Source: Thauera sp. JM12B12 (GTDB lineage: Bacteria; Pseudomonadota; Gammaproteobacteria; Burkholderiales; Rhodocyclaceae). Taken from it: a stretch of 64,000 nt of DNA. A model generated the notes under the pieces. It saw nothing but the letters and a program-made list of their open reading frames with translations. It was not told the DNA's origin and did not search any database. The translations under genes were made by a program, and so were the position numbers. Shown in pieces: positions 26,951 to 36,060 of this stretch (position 1 is its first letter; each line of letters opens with the position of its first letter). Location of the stretch: the NCBI RefSeq assembly GCF_039614725.1, contig NZ_CP154859.1:3906001-3970000 (forward strand), written 5' to 3'.

Positions 26951-29272
26951 ATGTTTGATCCCAAGGACGTTCTTCATCACGCATTTCTCTACTCCGCATT
27001 CGAGGCAAGCCCGGAGCACGAGGGCATGTTGCAAGACCTGCGGCGGGCCGTCGAGGAGAATCTGGGCCAACATCCTGGACTATTGAGAGCGTTCGACGAA
27101 GCATGCATCCGGGGCGCGCGGGCGCGCGCACTGGCCGCCAAACTAACGAGCGTGCTGAACAAGAATGGCGACACCGACGCGATTGACGCCTGGCTGACCG
27201 AGCACGGCGGTCGGGACGGACAAATCCTAAGACACCTCGGCATCACCCGGGCCAAGTGGAACAACCGCCGGCAGCATCACGCTACCGCAAACCCGAACAA
27301 CCACACCAGCACGATCAATCAGGTCCACATCCCCGCCGGGGCGCATCACCCCAACAGCCTGCGCCATCTGGCACCGAGCGCGCACTGGCGGGTACTGATC
27401 GACGAAACCGGCCGCCACTTCGATGAACAGGCCGACGGTCTGAACATCGGTGACTGGTCGCTGGGGCGCCTGGTCGCGCTGGCCATTCCCGATCGGGCCG
27501 ATCTTCCCGAACTTGGTCCGTGCCACTCCGCAGACGAGAGCGTCGAAGCCGTCGATGCAGTCGTCCAGAATCTGCTGGCGCATCGCGTGGGGATATTCGG
27601 CTTTACAGTGAAGGATCCCGCCATCCTCGCCAATCGCTGGATCAGCCACGTGGCGCTACTCGTGCGCTGGGTGCTTGCGCAGTTGCCGCTCGAGGCGGGC
27701 AAGGCTCCAGAGGTGGAGATTCTGATCGAGCAGAACCGGGGCTACACTCCCGATGTCGACTTGCGCGTCCTGCGCGAGATTCTCGAGAGCGACTTCCTGC
27801 GCTTGGCTGCGGAACGCTACAAGGGACTGCGCCTCAGCATCGGCTTCATGGACAAGGATTTCCCGCAGAACTGCTATGTCGATGCGATCGCATTCACCTG
27901 GGGCAGCCAGGCGGCGGCCAGCAGGGACCGACTGAAGAAGACCGCGTGGCTTGGCAGTTGCTTGCTGCGCCCTGCCGACCAGGCCCTCGAGCGCCTTTAT
28001 CTTGCGCTGCACGCAGGTAGGGAGCTGCCCGCTGCACAGTGGTATGAACTGTGCGCGGCGGCAGCTTCCGAACCCCCAGGCGGACTGCTCAAGTACGCCC
28101 TCGACAAGTTGGGCAGACACCGAAGCGACCAGAAGCACCTGACGAATTACTGGAACGCATGTCTCGGTGAAGTGCGTCAGCGCATGCAGGCAAAGACCTT
28201 CAAGTTGCACGAACTCGGGGAAGCGCTCGCGTGGCTGCAGACATGGGCGCCAACGGGCAGCGGACTTCCCCCTGCGGAGGCGCTTGCGCTGGAAACCAGC
28301 CGTCTGGCGCTGGACAATCACCGTGGCGACCTTGATCAAGCCCGACTCCTGCGGTGCATCGAGCTTTGCAAAACCTTGCATGACGAAGCGCCGGCGGAAG
28401 CGTGCGAGGCCATTCTGCGCATCGCCGTATCGACTTCGAACGTCTTCGAATTCGATGTCATGCGGGAAACAATCGAACAGTGGCTTGCGGAACCAATTGC
28501 CGTGCCGGGCCTGCTCAATCATGCAAAGCTGCACTCGACACTGGGGCAGATCGAGGCATTCGCGGGCAACAGTTCGGCGGCGAAGCAGCACTTCGAGCGC
28601 GCAATAGCGGCCTTCAACCGCCTCAGCAACTCCGATCAGGCCGAGCGGGAAATCGCTCAGACCCGTAACTACCGCCTCATTGCGGCCCTCGACGATCCGG
28701 GCCAACCCATGGACCAGCTCGAGAAGGACCTGACCGAGCACTTCAGGAAGCTAATCCACAAGGGGGCACCCGATGCGATCAGTCGATCGCTGGCTCAAAG
28801 CGGGCAGGAAAAGCGGTATGCACATCACCTGTGGCTTCGCGCCCTGGTCGCTCACCCCGAGACGTTCAAGGTGGCTCGCGATGCCTACCTCGGCGCGCAG
28901 CCCCAGTGGAAGTCGGAGCAAGACCACCCTTGGCCGCTGATCAACGCCTATCGCGGCTGGCTGCTTCTCGACGCAGGACAGCACACCCCGGCGAAACGCC
29001 AGTTCTCGATTGCAGTCCAGCAATGCCGCAACGAGGATAACGGGCCCACGCTGCAATGGATGGGCAAGGTTCTTCACGTGGTCGCTCAAGCACTCGGCGT
29101 TCCGACCGGCATCACGCTGCCCCGGAACATGACGGCAGATCTCCAGCAACGCCTGCCCAACGCACCACACCAAGCGCTGACTGCGTTTGAAGCACAAGCC
29201 AGCACGGGGAACTGCAGCATCGACGACATCCACGTCGCATTGCGGCAGTGTCTGCCGTTCAACTTCCACTGA
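26951..29272 (+). CDS. RNase H-like plus TPR-like protein beside Card1-like nuclease
   Basis: I know no name for this 773-aa protein. After a helical N-terminus (1-130), a segment from about residue 145 resembles RNase H-fold proteins of the DUF3800 kind: WRVLIDETGRHF, then EVEILIEQNRGY and NCYVDAIAFTWG, which would give three acidic residues. From about residue 400 to the end it looks all-helical, with TPR-like units (LHSTLGQIEAFAGNSSAAKQ). The start at 26951 has GGAG upstream. It is 12 nt ahead of the CARF nuclease gene and divergent from array 2, so it is probably a type III accessory. Fold assignment is by eye. Confidence 0.6.
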   Translation: MFDPKDVLHHAFLYSAFEASPEHEGMLQDLRRAVEENLGQHPGLLRAFDEACIRGARARALAAKLTSVLNKNGDTDAIDAWLTEHGGRDGQILRHLGITRAKWNNRRQHHATANPNNHTSTINQVHIPAGAHHPNSLRHLAPSAHWRVLIDETGRHFDEQADGLNIGDWSLGRLVALAIPDRADLPELGPCHSADESVEAVDAVVQNLLAHRVGIFGFTVKDPAILANRWISHVALLVRWVLAQLPLEAGKAPEVEILIEQNRGYTPDVDLRVLREILESDFLRLAAERYKGLRLSIGFMDKDFPQNCYVDAIAFTWGSQAAASRDRLKKTAWLGSCLLRPADQALERLYLALHAGRELPAAQWYELCAAAASEPPGGLLKYALDKLGRHRSDQKHLTNYWNACLGEVRQRMQAKTFKLHELGEALAWLQTWAPTGSGLPPAEALALETSRLALDNHRGDLDQARLLRCIELCKTLHDEAPAEACEAILRIAVSTSNVFEFDVMRETIEQWLAEPIAVPGLLNHAKLHSTLGQIEAFAGNSSAAKQHFERAIAAFNRLSNSDQAEREIAQTRNYRLIAALDDPGQPMDQLEKDLTEHFRKLIHKGAPDAISRSLAQSGQEKRYAHHLWLRALVAHPETFKVARDAYLGAQPQWKSEQDHPWPLINAYRGWLLLDAGQHTPAKRQFSIAVQQCRNEDNGPTLQWMGKVLHVVAQALGVPTGITLPRNMTADLQQRLPNAPHQALTAFEAQASTGNCSIDDIHVALRQCLPFNFH

Positions 29273-29284
29273 GCCCCCGCCGCC

Positions 29285-30544
29285 ATGACAGAGCCCCTGA
29301 ATCCTGTCGTGTATACCTGCGTCGTTTCGGAATACAACCTGCCGGAGTTCGAGGCCTGTGTGGCACGCCGGCCGACCGACGTGGTGCTGGTGGTCAGCGA
29401 TGACGCAAGATTCAAACAGGCGGCCAAGCGTCTGGCGAATCAGCTGCGCGAAGCTTTGCCGGGCGCCCGAATCCACAGACCGGATCAGCAAGCTCACTCA
29501 CTCCGACTTGGCGGCGATGATGTGATCGAGTGTCAGGATTGGGCTCAGCGAGTGCTGAAGCCTTATCTGCTGCAGGACGATCTGCGGGACAAGCACCGCT
29601 ACCTGAACTTCACCGGGGGCACGAAGGCCATGATCCTCGCCCTCGTATCTGTCGGCGACTGGGAGATACTGGATTACAAGGCCAACGGTCGTCAGGAACT
29701 GCAGGCTGTGAGCCTGAAAGCCGATGCTACCGGGACCCTCACCCTCGAGCGAAGCGATCTCATCAAGATCGAGGACGTGATGCCTGCAGCCGTTGCGCGT
29801 CTGCATAACGATCACATCGAACCCGTCCGCCTCAATCGGCTTTTCGACAACGCCGCCAGCCTTCCTCTGGCTGAGGCCATCTGGAAGGCGCAACTGCAAA
29901 AGGACCCGACTTTGGCCGGCTTGTTCGACCTGCTGGAGTCGGTCTGGAGCAGCGGACGCGACTATGCCAACTACAGATGCGAGCGTGTCGAGGTTCCGCT
30001 TCCGACCACGCTGGATCGCTCAGAACTGAAGAGCTGGCTTGATCGATTCTGCAAGCTTCAAGACGGCGCTCTTAGTCTCAAAGACGATCACCTCGAGCTG
30101 CCCGGCAACAGGCCAGGTGTGCGCCAGAGGGATTTCGTCGCCTGGGTGAACGCCAACTGGCTGGAGCAACTCTGCGGCCACTGGCTGATTGCGGCGGGCC
30201 TGCCAGCCTCCGCCATCGCGCGCAACCTGAAGGTTGGCCCGGATGCCACCCACAGTGGAACACATCGCGAAGCCGATCTGGTGCTCCACAATCGGGGGCA
30301 GACACGGCTCATCGAAGTCAAGGCAGGTCTGGCAAAAGGGCACGCTCCAGCAGAGCTGGAGAATCAGGTTTCGAGTTTGACCGAACGCTTCGGGAAGACC
30401 CGAAAAGCCCTGTTCGTTTCACCACGCCTGAAGCAGAAAGTGGGCAGCAATCGTTGGGAGAACTTCGAGCTTCGCTGCCAGGCCAACCAGGTCGCCCTGT
30501 GTTGCGACCGGTCGTCGCTGCTCAAATTTGCGGGTCTGAGTTGA
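29285..30544 (+). CDS. Card1/Can2-like CARF nuclease (DUF1887 family)
   Basis: This 419-aa protein has an N-terminal CARF domain with the ligand loop LNFTGGTKAMILAL (about residue 108) and a C-terminal PD-(D/E)xK nuclease with READLVLHNRGQTRLIEVKA (about residues 323-343, containing the D...ExK residues). Known Card1/Can2 enzymes cut single-stranded DNA, RNA or nicked DNA when cyclic tetra-adenylate binds. Here it would add nucleic-acid cleavage to the Csx1 RNase response. It follows the RNase H-like gene and precedes the RNA polymerase gene by 104 nt. Confidence 0.88.
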   Translation: MTEPLNPVVYTCVVSEYNLPEFEACVARRPTDVVLVVSDDARFKQAAKRLANQLREALPGARIHRPDQQAHSLRLGGDDVIECQDWAQRVLKPYLLQDDLRDKHRYLNFTGGTKAMILALVSVGDWEILDYKANGRQELQAVSLKADATGTLTLERSDLIKIEDVMPAAVARLHNDHIEPVRLNRLFDNAASLPLAEAIWKAQLQKDPTLAGLFDLLESVWSSGRDYANYRCERVEVPLPTTLDRSELKSWLDRFCKLQDGALSLKDDHLELPGNRPGVRQRDFVAWVNANWLEQLCGHWLIAAGLPASAIARNLKVGPDATHSGTHREADLVLHNRGQTRLIEVKAGLAKGHAPAELENQVSSLTERFGKTRKALFVSPRLKQKVGSNRWENFELRCQANQVALCCDRSSLLKFAGLS

Positions 30545-30648
30545 TCAGCCGGAGCCATCCGAGCGTCGTGGCAACCGTCATTCATGGATGATGATGCCAC
30601 CGTCTCTAGCGCTGGACTTTCAGCAAACCACGGATTCATGAGGAAAGC

Positions 30649-33600
30649 ATGAGCTCACAGATCGCGCGCGAACAAGCCTTGGAGCAGGTCGTCAGCCGTT
30701 ACCAGAGCATCGACGGAGACCTGAGCGAGTCGGGCTCGCGGATGCTGACCGACGCGCTCTTCCGTGAGGCCGTATTCGGTCACCTGCGAGGTGGTGACAA
30801 GCAGGCCCCCGGCGAACTCACGGAAGCGTTGAGGCACTTCGAATCGCGATTGTTGCGCCTGCTCGGCTTCGCCCCGCCGGAGGCCGGGAACGCCCCCCTC
30901 GGGGAGCATGCGCCTCTCATCGGGCGGCCAACATTCGTAAAGACGGTATGGCAGAAGTTGGAGCTTGAAGAGCAAGCACCGCTCATTAGCCATCGGGCGC
31001 GGTTCCTTTTCTATTCCACCCTCCACTGTCTGATCGAGGCCGTACTTCCCTCCCTCACAAGCGACGACCTGCATACCTTCGAGCCCTCTGCCGATGCACT
31101 TGCGGGCGGCGAACCTGAAACAGGACCAGAGACCTCCGAAGAGCTCGAAATGAAGGCGGACGTCGAGCCGGAGCGAGAGAAAGACGGCATCGATTCGAAC
31201 GCCCCGGAGGAAGAGGATCTCGCGATCGGCGAACATTCGTTGGCCTCCCAACAGTCTGTCTATCACGCAGTATGGGAAACATTCGCCCTGGAGTTCGCCG
31301 TCTGCTCGCAGCGTCCCGAAGTGGCGCAGCGAAATCTTCGTGTGCTTCGCGATACCAACCGGCATCACAAAAAACTGTGGCTCACCGAGGAACTTCGAGA
31401 GCGCCTGCAGGAGGAAAAAGGCGTCAGTTACGATGACGGGCTGCAGTTTGCTGCGACCGTGACACACCTCGTCATCGAGTGCATGGACGAGCGCTGGTTC
31501 ACGCTCGCCCAGATGGGGCGCACGAGAACAAAAAAGATCCTGCCCACCCCTGCCTTGCTTCGGCGGGTAAAGAAGCTGAGCGACGACCGACTCGTCCTGC
31601 AGCGTAACGCGCCCCTAGTGGAACCTCCCAAGGACTGGGGCGAGTGGGGGATACGGCACGGGGCGTTTCACTGGCGCACCCTGCCCTTCTACAAGTTTCA
31701 CTGGAAGAACCTGCGGATCCGCGATTTCCTGCAAGCCGTCGACGGCGACGAGGGTTTGAACGCCGCCTTCGCGGCCGCCAACGCACTGCAGCAGACGGCA
31801 TGGCAGATCAATCTGCGTGTCTGGGCTGTTGTCGAGCAATTCTATGCGATCTCGGGGGTTTCCGTGATTCGGGTCGCCGATGCTGAGCTCTTCCCCAGAG
31901 GCTTGGGAACGGTTGCCGATCGAGTACGCATCGGCACCAGCCGGCCAAGCCGAGGCATTGATTCCCTGCAGGATTTGATGCCAGAGGAGTCGAAGCAGGA
32001 AGTAAAGCCAAGCCGGGCAACGTTCAGCAAGAAGGATTGGCGGGCGTGGTTGAAGCAATCCTTCTATTCGCGCAGCGGCAGACACGTCAAGGGGCCCGGG
32101 GCGAGAGCGGCAACCAGGGTTGCCTTGAGTACCCTTCTCGATGCCATTGGAAAACGCATCTACTTCGCCTATCAAGCGGACTCGCGCGGCCGGCTGTACC
32201 CGGTTTCCGGAATACTGAATCCCCAGGGTGACGATCTGAACCGCGCCTTGCTGGAATTCGCCGACGCGAAGCCTCTATCCGGAGATGGCGTGCGCTACCT
32301 GGCCATACATGGCAGCCAGCAGATCCAGTCCAGCACGATACTGGACCATTTCGATGACAGGACACGGTCGGCGCCCACGCTCGACCAGCGCGTGAAGTGG
32401 ATCGAGGCCCATTCTCCCGAGATTCTGGCGAGCGCAAGGGACCCCTTGAGGAATCCGTGGTGGCGGGCTGCGAAGAGCCCGTTCATGTTCCTCGCCTTCT
32501 GTTTTGCGTGGGCAGACTATCAGGAGAAAGGGCCGGATGTGCCGCTTCGATTGCCGGTTCATGTCGATGGAACCTGCAACGGTCTGCAGCACATCGCTGC
32601 CATCACCCGCGATGAGGAACTTGCCCGCGCAACGTGTGTGCTACCTCTGGACGATCCGCGTGACATCTACTCGGAGGTGGCAGCGGAAGTCCGTCGTCGG
32701 ATCCTGTTACTTCCATCGCCTGCAATTCGGCGAAAAAACGGAAAGAGCCAGGGTGCGGCAACGGACGGCGCGCTCCAATTCGCAATCGACTTCTTCAGGA
32801 CACGTCAAGAGCTCATAGACCGTAGCATGGCGAAAGAGGTCGTCATGATCATTCCTTACGGTGCAGGGCTGTCGAACTACCAAGGCGTTATCGGCAAGGC
32901 TCTCGTTAGAAGGCTCGCGAGGGAATCGTCGACAGACGAGCCGACACCCGAGGAAGCGTTCTTCGAGTCGATACCCGATCGAGACCAGTGGGCTCCCGTC
33001 GAGATGAAGTTCAAGAGCGATGCACATCGTCGCCGTGCCTGTCTTGCCTCATGGCTGACGAAGGTTTGCGCGCGGCACGTCGCCGAGCACTTTTCCGAAG
33101 TTCTCGATGTGAAATTTCCTGCGATTCACAACTTCAAGAGAAGGCTTTCGACCAGCATCGAGCCCGTCCTGCGCCAGGGAATTCCCGTGATGTGGGTGGC
33201 ACCGAGCGGACTACCAGTCCTGCAGGACGCGTTCAAGCTGACGAGGCATGACTTTGATGTGAAGGTGCTCGACCATCGTCTCAGATATGTGCTGAGACAC
33301 TTGAAGGACGATATCTCGAAGCATGGTCAACGCACGGGAATCCTGCCCAATTTCATTCACAGCGTAGACGCCTCGCACCTGGTCAGGACAGTCAATCTCG
33401 CCCGAAGCAGGGGGGTGACGTCAGTCAGCTGCATTCACGACTCATTCGGAACGCACGCATGCGACATGGCTGTCTTGAGCCAGTGTATCCGGGATGCCTT
33501 TGTCGACACCCACCCTCCAGGCATCGATCGGCTCGCAGCGTTCGAGGTGTGGTGCGACAACCTGGCGGCTGCAGCGGCCCATTCAGATGGGGAGCAAAGG

Positions 33601-33765
33601 ACGAACGGGTCATCGACGCTCGCGGGGAAGCTGCTCGACCTGGCACAGAAGTGGGGATCGGGTGCGCACGAAGGGACTTTCGCAAAACGGGGGTCGGAAA
33701 GCCCGGTTGGTTTCAAGGACGACTGGATCGAACGGGTCAGGGACTCCGAATATTTCTTTACGTGA
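30649..33765 (+). CDS. Single-subunit (T7-like) DNA-directed RNA polymerase
   Basis: This 1,038-aa protein has the catalytic core of phage/mitochondrial-type RNA polymerases. Visible motifs: ALQQTAWQINLRVWAV; QADSRGRLYPVSGILNPQG; motif A HVDGTCNGLQH with the first catalytic Asp (about residue 639); motif B AKEVVMIIPYGAG with Lys and Tyr; motif C SCIHDSFGTHACD with the second Asp (about 930). All catalytic residues are intact. An acidic linker lies at about 145-200, and it is longer than the T7 enzyme (883 aa). The ribosome site is GAGGAAA. No phage structural genes are nearby. It probably transcribes dedicated promoters, which I could not find by eye. Confidence 0.93.
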   Translation: MSSQIAREQALEQVVSRYQSIDGDLSESGSRMLTDALFREAVFGHLRGGDKQAPGELTEALRHFESRLLRLLGFAPPEAGNAPLGEHAPLIGRPTFVKTVWQKLELEEQAPLISHRARFLFYSTLHCLIEAVLPSLTSDDLHTFEPSADALAGGEPETGPETSEELEMKADVEPEREKDGIDSNAPEEEDLAIGEHSLASQQSVYHAVWETFALEFAVCSQRPEVAQRNLRVLRDTNRHHKKLWLTEELRERLQEEKGVSYDDGLQFAATVTHLVIECMDERWFTLAQMGRTRTKKILPTPALLRRVKKLSDDRLVLQRNAPLVEPPKDWGEWGIRHGAFHWRTLPFYKFHWKNLRIRDFLQAVDGDEGLNAAFAAANALQQTAWQINLRVWAVVEQFYAISGVSVIRVADAELFPRGLGTVADRVRIGTSRPSRGIDSLQDLMPEESKQEVKPSRATFSKKDWRAWLKQSFYSRSGRHVKGPGARAATRVALSTLLDAIGKRIYFAYQADSRGRLYPVSGILNPQGDDLNRALLEFADAKPLSGDGVRYLAIHGSQQIQSSTILDHFDDRTRSAPTLDQRVKWIEAHSPEILASARDPLRNPWWRAAKSPFMFLAFCFAWADYQEKGPDVPLRLPVHVDGTCNGLQHIAAITRDEELARATCVLPLDDPRDIYSEVAAEVRRRILLLPSPAIRRKNGKSQGAATDGALQFAIDFFRTRQELIDRSMAKEVVMIIPYGAGLSNYQGVIGKALVRRLARESSTDEPTPEEAFFESIPDRDQWAPVEMKFKSDAHRRRACLASWLTKVCARHVAEHFSEVLDVKFPAIHNFKRRLSTSIEPVLRQGIPVMWVAPSGLPVLQDAFKLTRHDFDVKVLDHRLRYVLRHLKDDISKHGQRTGILPNFIHSVDASHLVRTVNLARSRGVTSVSCIHDSFGTHACDMAVLSQCIRDAFVDTHPPGIDRLAAFEVWCDNLAAAAAHSDGEQRTNGSSTLAGKLLDLAQKWGSGAHEGTFAKRGSESPVGFKDDWIERVRDSEYFFT

Positions 33766-33844
33766 GCGGATTGCCAACGCGCTCGAGCCATGTGACGACA
33801 GCCTGCCAATCGTCAAGCGATCCGTTTCACTGCGCCCGGCTGAG

Positions 33845-33871
33845 GGTCGCTGATCGGGCGACCGGGTTTTT
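33845..33871 (+). terminator. Rho-independent terminator (in repeat copy 1)
   Basis: GGTCGC (33845-33850) and GCGACC (33858-33863) form a stem with a 7-nt loop, followed by GGG and five T. In the other copy the same hairpin directly follows the AAA+ stop codon. Here it lies after the polymerase gene, next to an orphan copy of the AAA+ 3-prime end. Confidence 0.7.
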
Positions 33872-33893
33872 CCCACCTGTAGCCGGAAGCAAA

Positions 33894-34017
33894 GGACCGG
33901 ATGGTTCGGTCCGCCGGCGTTTCCCGGTCCCTCCCCCGCGCGCGTTCGTGCGCCTTCCCCTCGCGAGCAGTCCTGCTCGCGCCTGCAGTGCGCCTCGACC
34001 TGTTTCAGGCTCGAGGC
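33894..34017 (+). promoter_or_regulatory. Structured leader or small RNA candidate (copy 1)
   Basis: Three consecutive hairpins: GGACCG/CGGTCC near 33895-33913; a perfect 8-bp GCGAGCAG-TC-CTGCTCGC at 33963-33980; and GCCTCGACCTG with CAGG-C-TCGAGGC at 33992-34017. They lie more than 230 nt before the start codon at 34256. No gene is seen in 33766-34255. The same structure recurs in copy 2. Confidence 0.45.
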
Positions 34018-34255
34018 CTGCCACTCGTTCCCGTTTCACCTCAAAACTCAACCGCAACACGTAACCGCCACCGCAGCATCCCTCGCTGCTTCTCCCAGAC
34101 GAGTCCGTCGACCGACGCGCACTCGCTTCTTCTCCTCACGTTGTCCGCCGCCTGCGGCCGCAACGCACGTTGATCGCTTCGCACCTGCCCCGCCACAGAC
34201 CTGTCGCGCCGCATGCGAGCAGCACTTCATCGTCCCCACCACCGAGGAGAAGAAC

Positions 34256-35419
34256 ATGAGCACCGACAGCAAACAGTACAGCGGCATCGAACGCGTCCGC
34301 TACGCGCTGGCCAGGTTCATGGCCGTCTGCCCGCACGAGTGGGAACTCATCCAGACCGCCCCCAGGCTCGCCTCCGAGATCGTCTTCCACGCCCTGGCCA
34401 TCATCTACTGCGCCCTCTTCTTCGCCTGGGCCGTCTTCAACATCGCACTGGGCGCGTTCGGCTATCCCCTGTTCGCGGCCGCCCTGTTCGGCGTCACCGC
34501 TGGCACGGCCCTGGCCACCATCGACCGGCACGTGCGCATCCAGACCCGGGGCGCCCCCAACGTCTCGCGCCTGGGCTCCTACGTCGTGCGCATCGGCTCG
34601 CTCTTCATCGTCGCCATCAGTGCGTTCCTGATGAGCATGAACACGTTCCACGACGACATCGACCGCGTGCTGGCCAGACAGTCCCAAGCGCAGCGTGCCC
34701 AGATCGAGCAGGACGCGCAGTTCCGTCCCGAGCTCGAGGCCGCCCGCCAGGCGGTCAGCCGCACTGCCGCTGCCGCCGCTCGCGCCGATCAGTTGCAGGC
34801 CGCGATCGCCCAGATGGTCGCCGAACAAGCGCAGGAGTGGGCCAACGAGCGCAACGAGTGCGAAGGCAACGTCACCGGAAATGTTGCCCGTGTACGCGGC
34901 TGCGGGACCAAGGCCGGCGGTCACCGGGTCAACGCCGAGCGCCTCGGGCGCCAGATCGATGCGGCCCGCCAAGAGCTCGCGCAGCTCGGTGACGTCGAGA
35001 CCCGCAGCGCCGACGCCCGCGCCCGCCTGAGCGCGATCAACACCCGGATCGACGCCGAGGTCCGCCGCATCATCGGCGGACACTTCAAGCGCGTGGAGGC
35101 CCTGCTGCAGATGACCTTCTCCGAACCGGCCGCACAACTCACCGTCGGGTTCTGGCTGCTCGTCGGCATGCTCCCCGAAATGATGATGTGGATCGCACTG
35201 AACCGCTCGGCAAACGACGAAACCTTCGCTCTCGTACGTCGCGTCCAGGACCGCGCACTCGCCGCCCAAATGGCGCGATACAGTGAACAACTGCGCGATG
35301 TGAGTGCTGAGGGGCTGAAACCGCTCGAGGTCCGCCTTGCCGCCGTGCCCGCACCTCGCACTCGCGACACCGCACGCGTCAGCAACGAACAACCGTCGCA
35401 GAAGGAGCTTGCTTCGTGA
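34256..35419 (+). CDS. Four-helix membrane protein with long coiled coil (copy 1)
   Basis: This 387-aa protein resembles DUF4407-type membrane proteins. Helices lie at about 44-66, 70-88, 106-126 and 305-322; between the third and fourth is a 170-residue Ala/Gln/Glu-rich coiled coil, probably outside the cytoplasm, with two Cys (NECEGN, RGCGTK) that could pair. The first 342 codons are identical to the paralogue at 42058; the last 45 residues are related but diverged. GAGGAGAA precedes the ATG. The next gene overlaps its stop, so it starts an operon. Function unknown. Confidence 0.75.
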   Translation: MSTDSKQYSGIERVRYALARFMAVCPHEWELIQTAPRLASEIVFHALAIIYCALFFAWAVFNIALGAFGYPLFAAALFGVTAGTALATIDRHVRIQTRGAPNVSRLGSYVVRIGSLFIVAISAFLMSMNTFHDDIDRVLARQSQAQRAQIEQDAQFRPELEAARQAVSRTAAAAARADQLQAAIAQMVAEQAQEWANERNECEGNVTGNVARVRGCGTKAGGHRVNAERLGRQIDAARQELAQLGDVETRSADARARLSAINTRIDAEVRRIIGGHFKRVEALLQMTFSEPAAQLTVGFWLLVGMLPEMMMWIALNRSANDETFALVRRVQDRALAAQMARYSEQLRDVSAEGLKPLEVRLAAVPAPRTRDTARVSNEQPSQKELAS

Positions 35420-36060
35420 TGCCAGATGCCATCAGGACACAGGATGCACCAGCCATCGAACGGTTGCTCCAGAACACACATCGGGCTTACTTTCGGGTCC
35501 GGCAAGAGCGCGACGCGCTTGCAAGAAGCGGCATTTCTCGCAGCCACCTCCCTGATGACCCCGCGTTAATGGCGTTCGCGCTTCTGAACGACCATGACCG
35601 CAATCGGGTTGTCGCCGAGGTTCTGCCCGTCTGGCATCAGCTGCTCGCGAAAGGGCTCGCCAGTGGCGCGCTTGCAGAGACGCCAACCTGCACACTCCGC
35701 CTGCTGGCTCATGTCCTGCCGCTGATCGAGGAGGTGGAAAGCATCTGGAGTCGCCTAGAGAGCGCGGGCGATGCACCCGAAGCGCCAAGGAAACTGCTCC
35801 GCTGCCCAACCCGGGCTGCAGGCTTGTGGGGGCAACCCATAAGCCTGCATTTCGCCGCCGGGGATTGTGCCTATTTGATGATCGCCCCCGACGAGGTGTT
35901 CGGCCGCCAGCCAACCCTGCTCCCAGGGGAGGCCTCGGGACACCTTGCTGGATCGGTCGTTTTTCCGTGCGAATCAGGCTCGGTCCGGTTCACCCTGCTT
36001 ACGCGTGGTGGCGAGGTGTACCAGCACGTCTTCCATTGCAGCGTGAAGGAGCTGGAGTGA
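35416..36060 (+). CDS. Hypothetical protein, 214 aa
   Basis: No domain is recognised. It starts at GTG 35416 or ATG 35419, overlapping the membrane-protein stop; AAGGAG at 35402-35407 fits GTG better. The N-terminal half is helical with many charged residues; the C-terminal half (PISLHFAAGDCAYLMIAPDE, GSVRFTLLTRGG) looks beta-rich. Its TGA overlaps the start of the radical-SAM gene by one base, indicating tight coupling. Confidence 0.7.
   Translation: MMPDAIRTQDAPAIERLLQNTHRAYFRVRQERDALARSGISRSHLPDDPALMAFALLNDHDRNRVVAEVLPVWHQLLAKGLASGALAETPTCTLRLLAHVLPLIEEVESIWSRLESAGDAPEAPRKLLRCPTRAAGLWGQPISLHFAAGDCAYLMIAPDEVFGRQPTLLPGEASGHLAGSVVFPCESGSVRFTLLTRGGEVYQHVFHCSVKELE

Larger units (their letters stand above)
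33817..35281 (+). repeat. 1,465-bp direct repeat, copy 1
   Basis: This segment appears identical to 41619-43083 (offset 7,802 bp). It contains a copy of the last codons of the AAA+ gene, a terminator, a structured leader and the first 342 codons of the membrane-protein gene. Identity stops sharply at both ends, while the rest of the gene remains homologous but diverged, the mark of gene conversion. Confidence 0.95.

Noticed and set aside
33872..34255. T7-like promoter for the single-subunit polymerase
   Set aside because: Compared by eye with the leaders at 43231, 43797 and 44340, no common 15-25 bp element was visible beyond a 14-base GC-rich match; a motif search is needed before claiming one.
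34136..35392. Long minus-strand frame rich in Gly, Asp and Glu
   Set aside because: Antisense shadow of the membrane-protein gene, repeated identically in copy 2.
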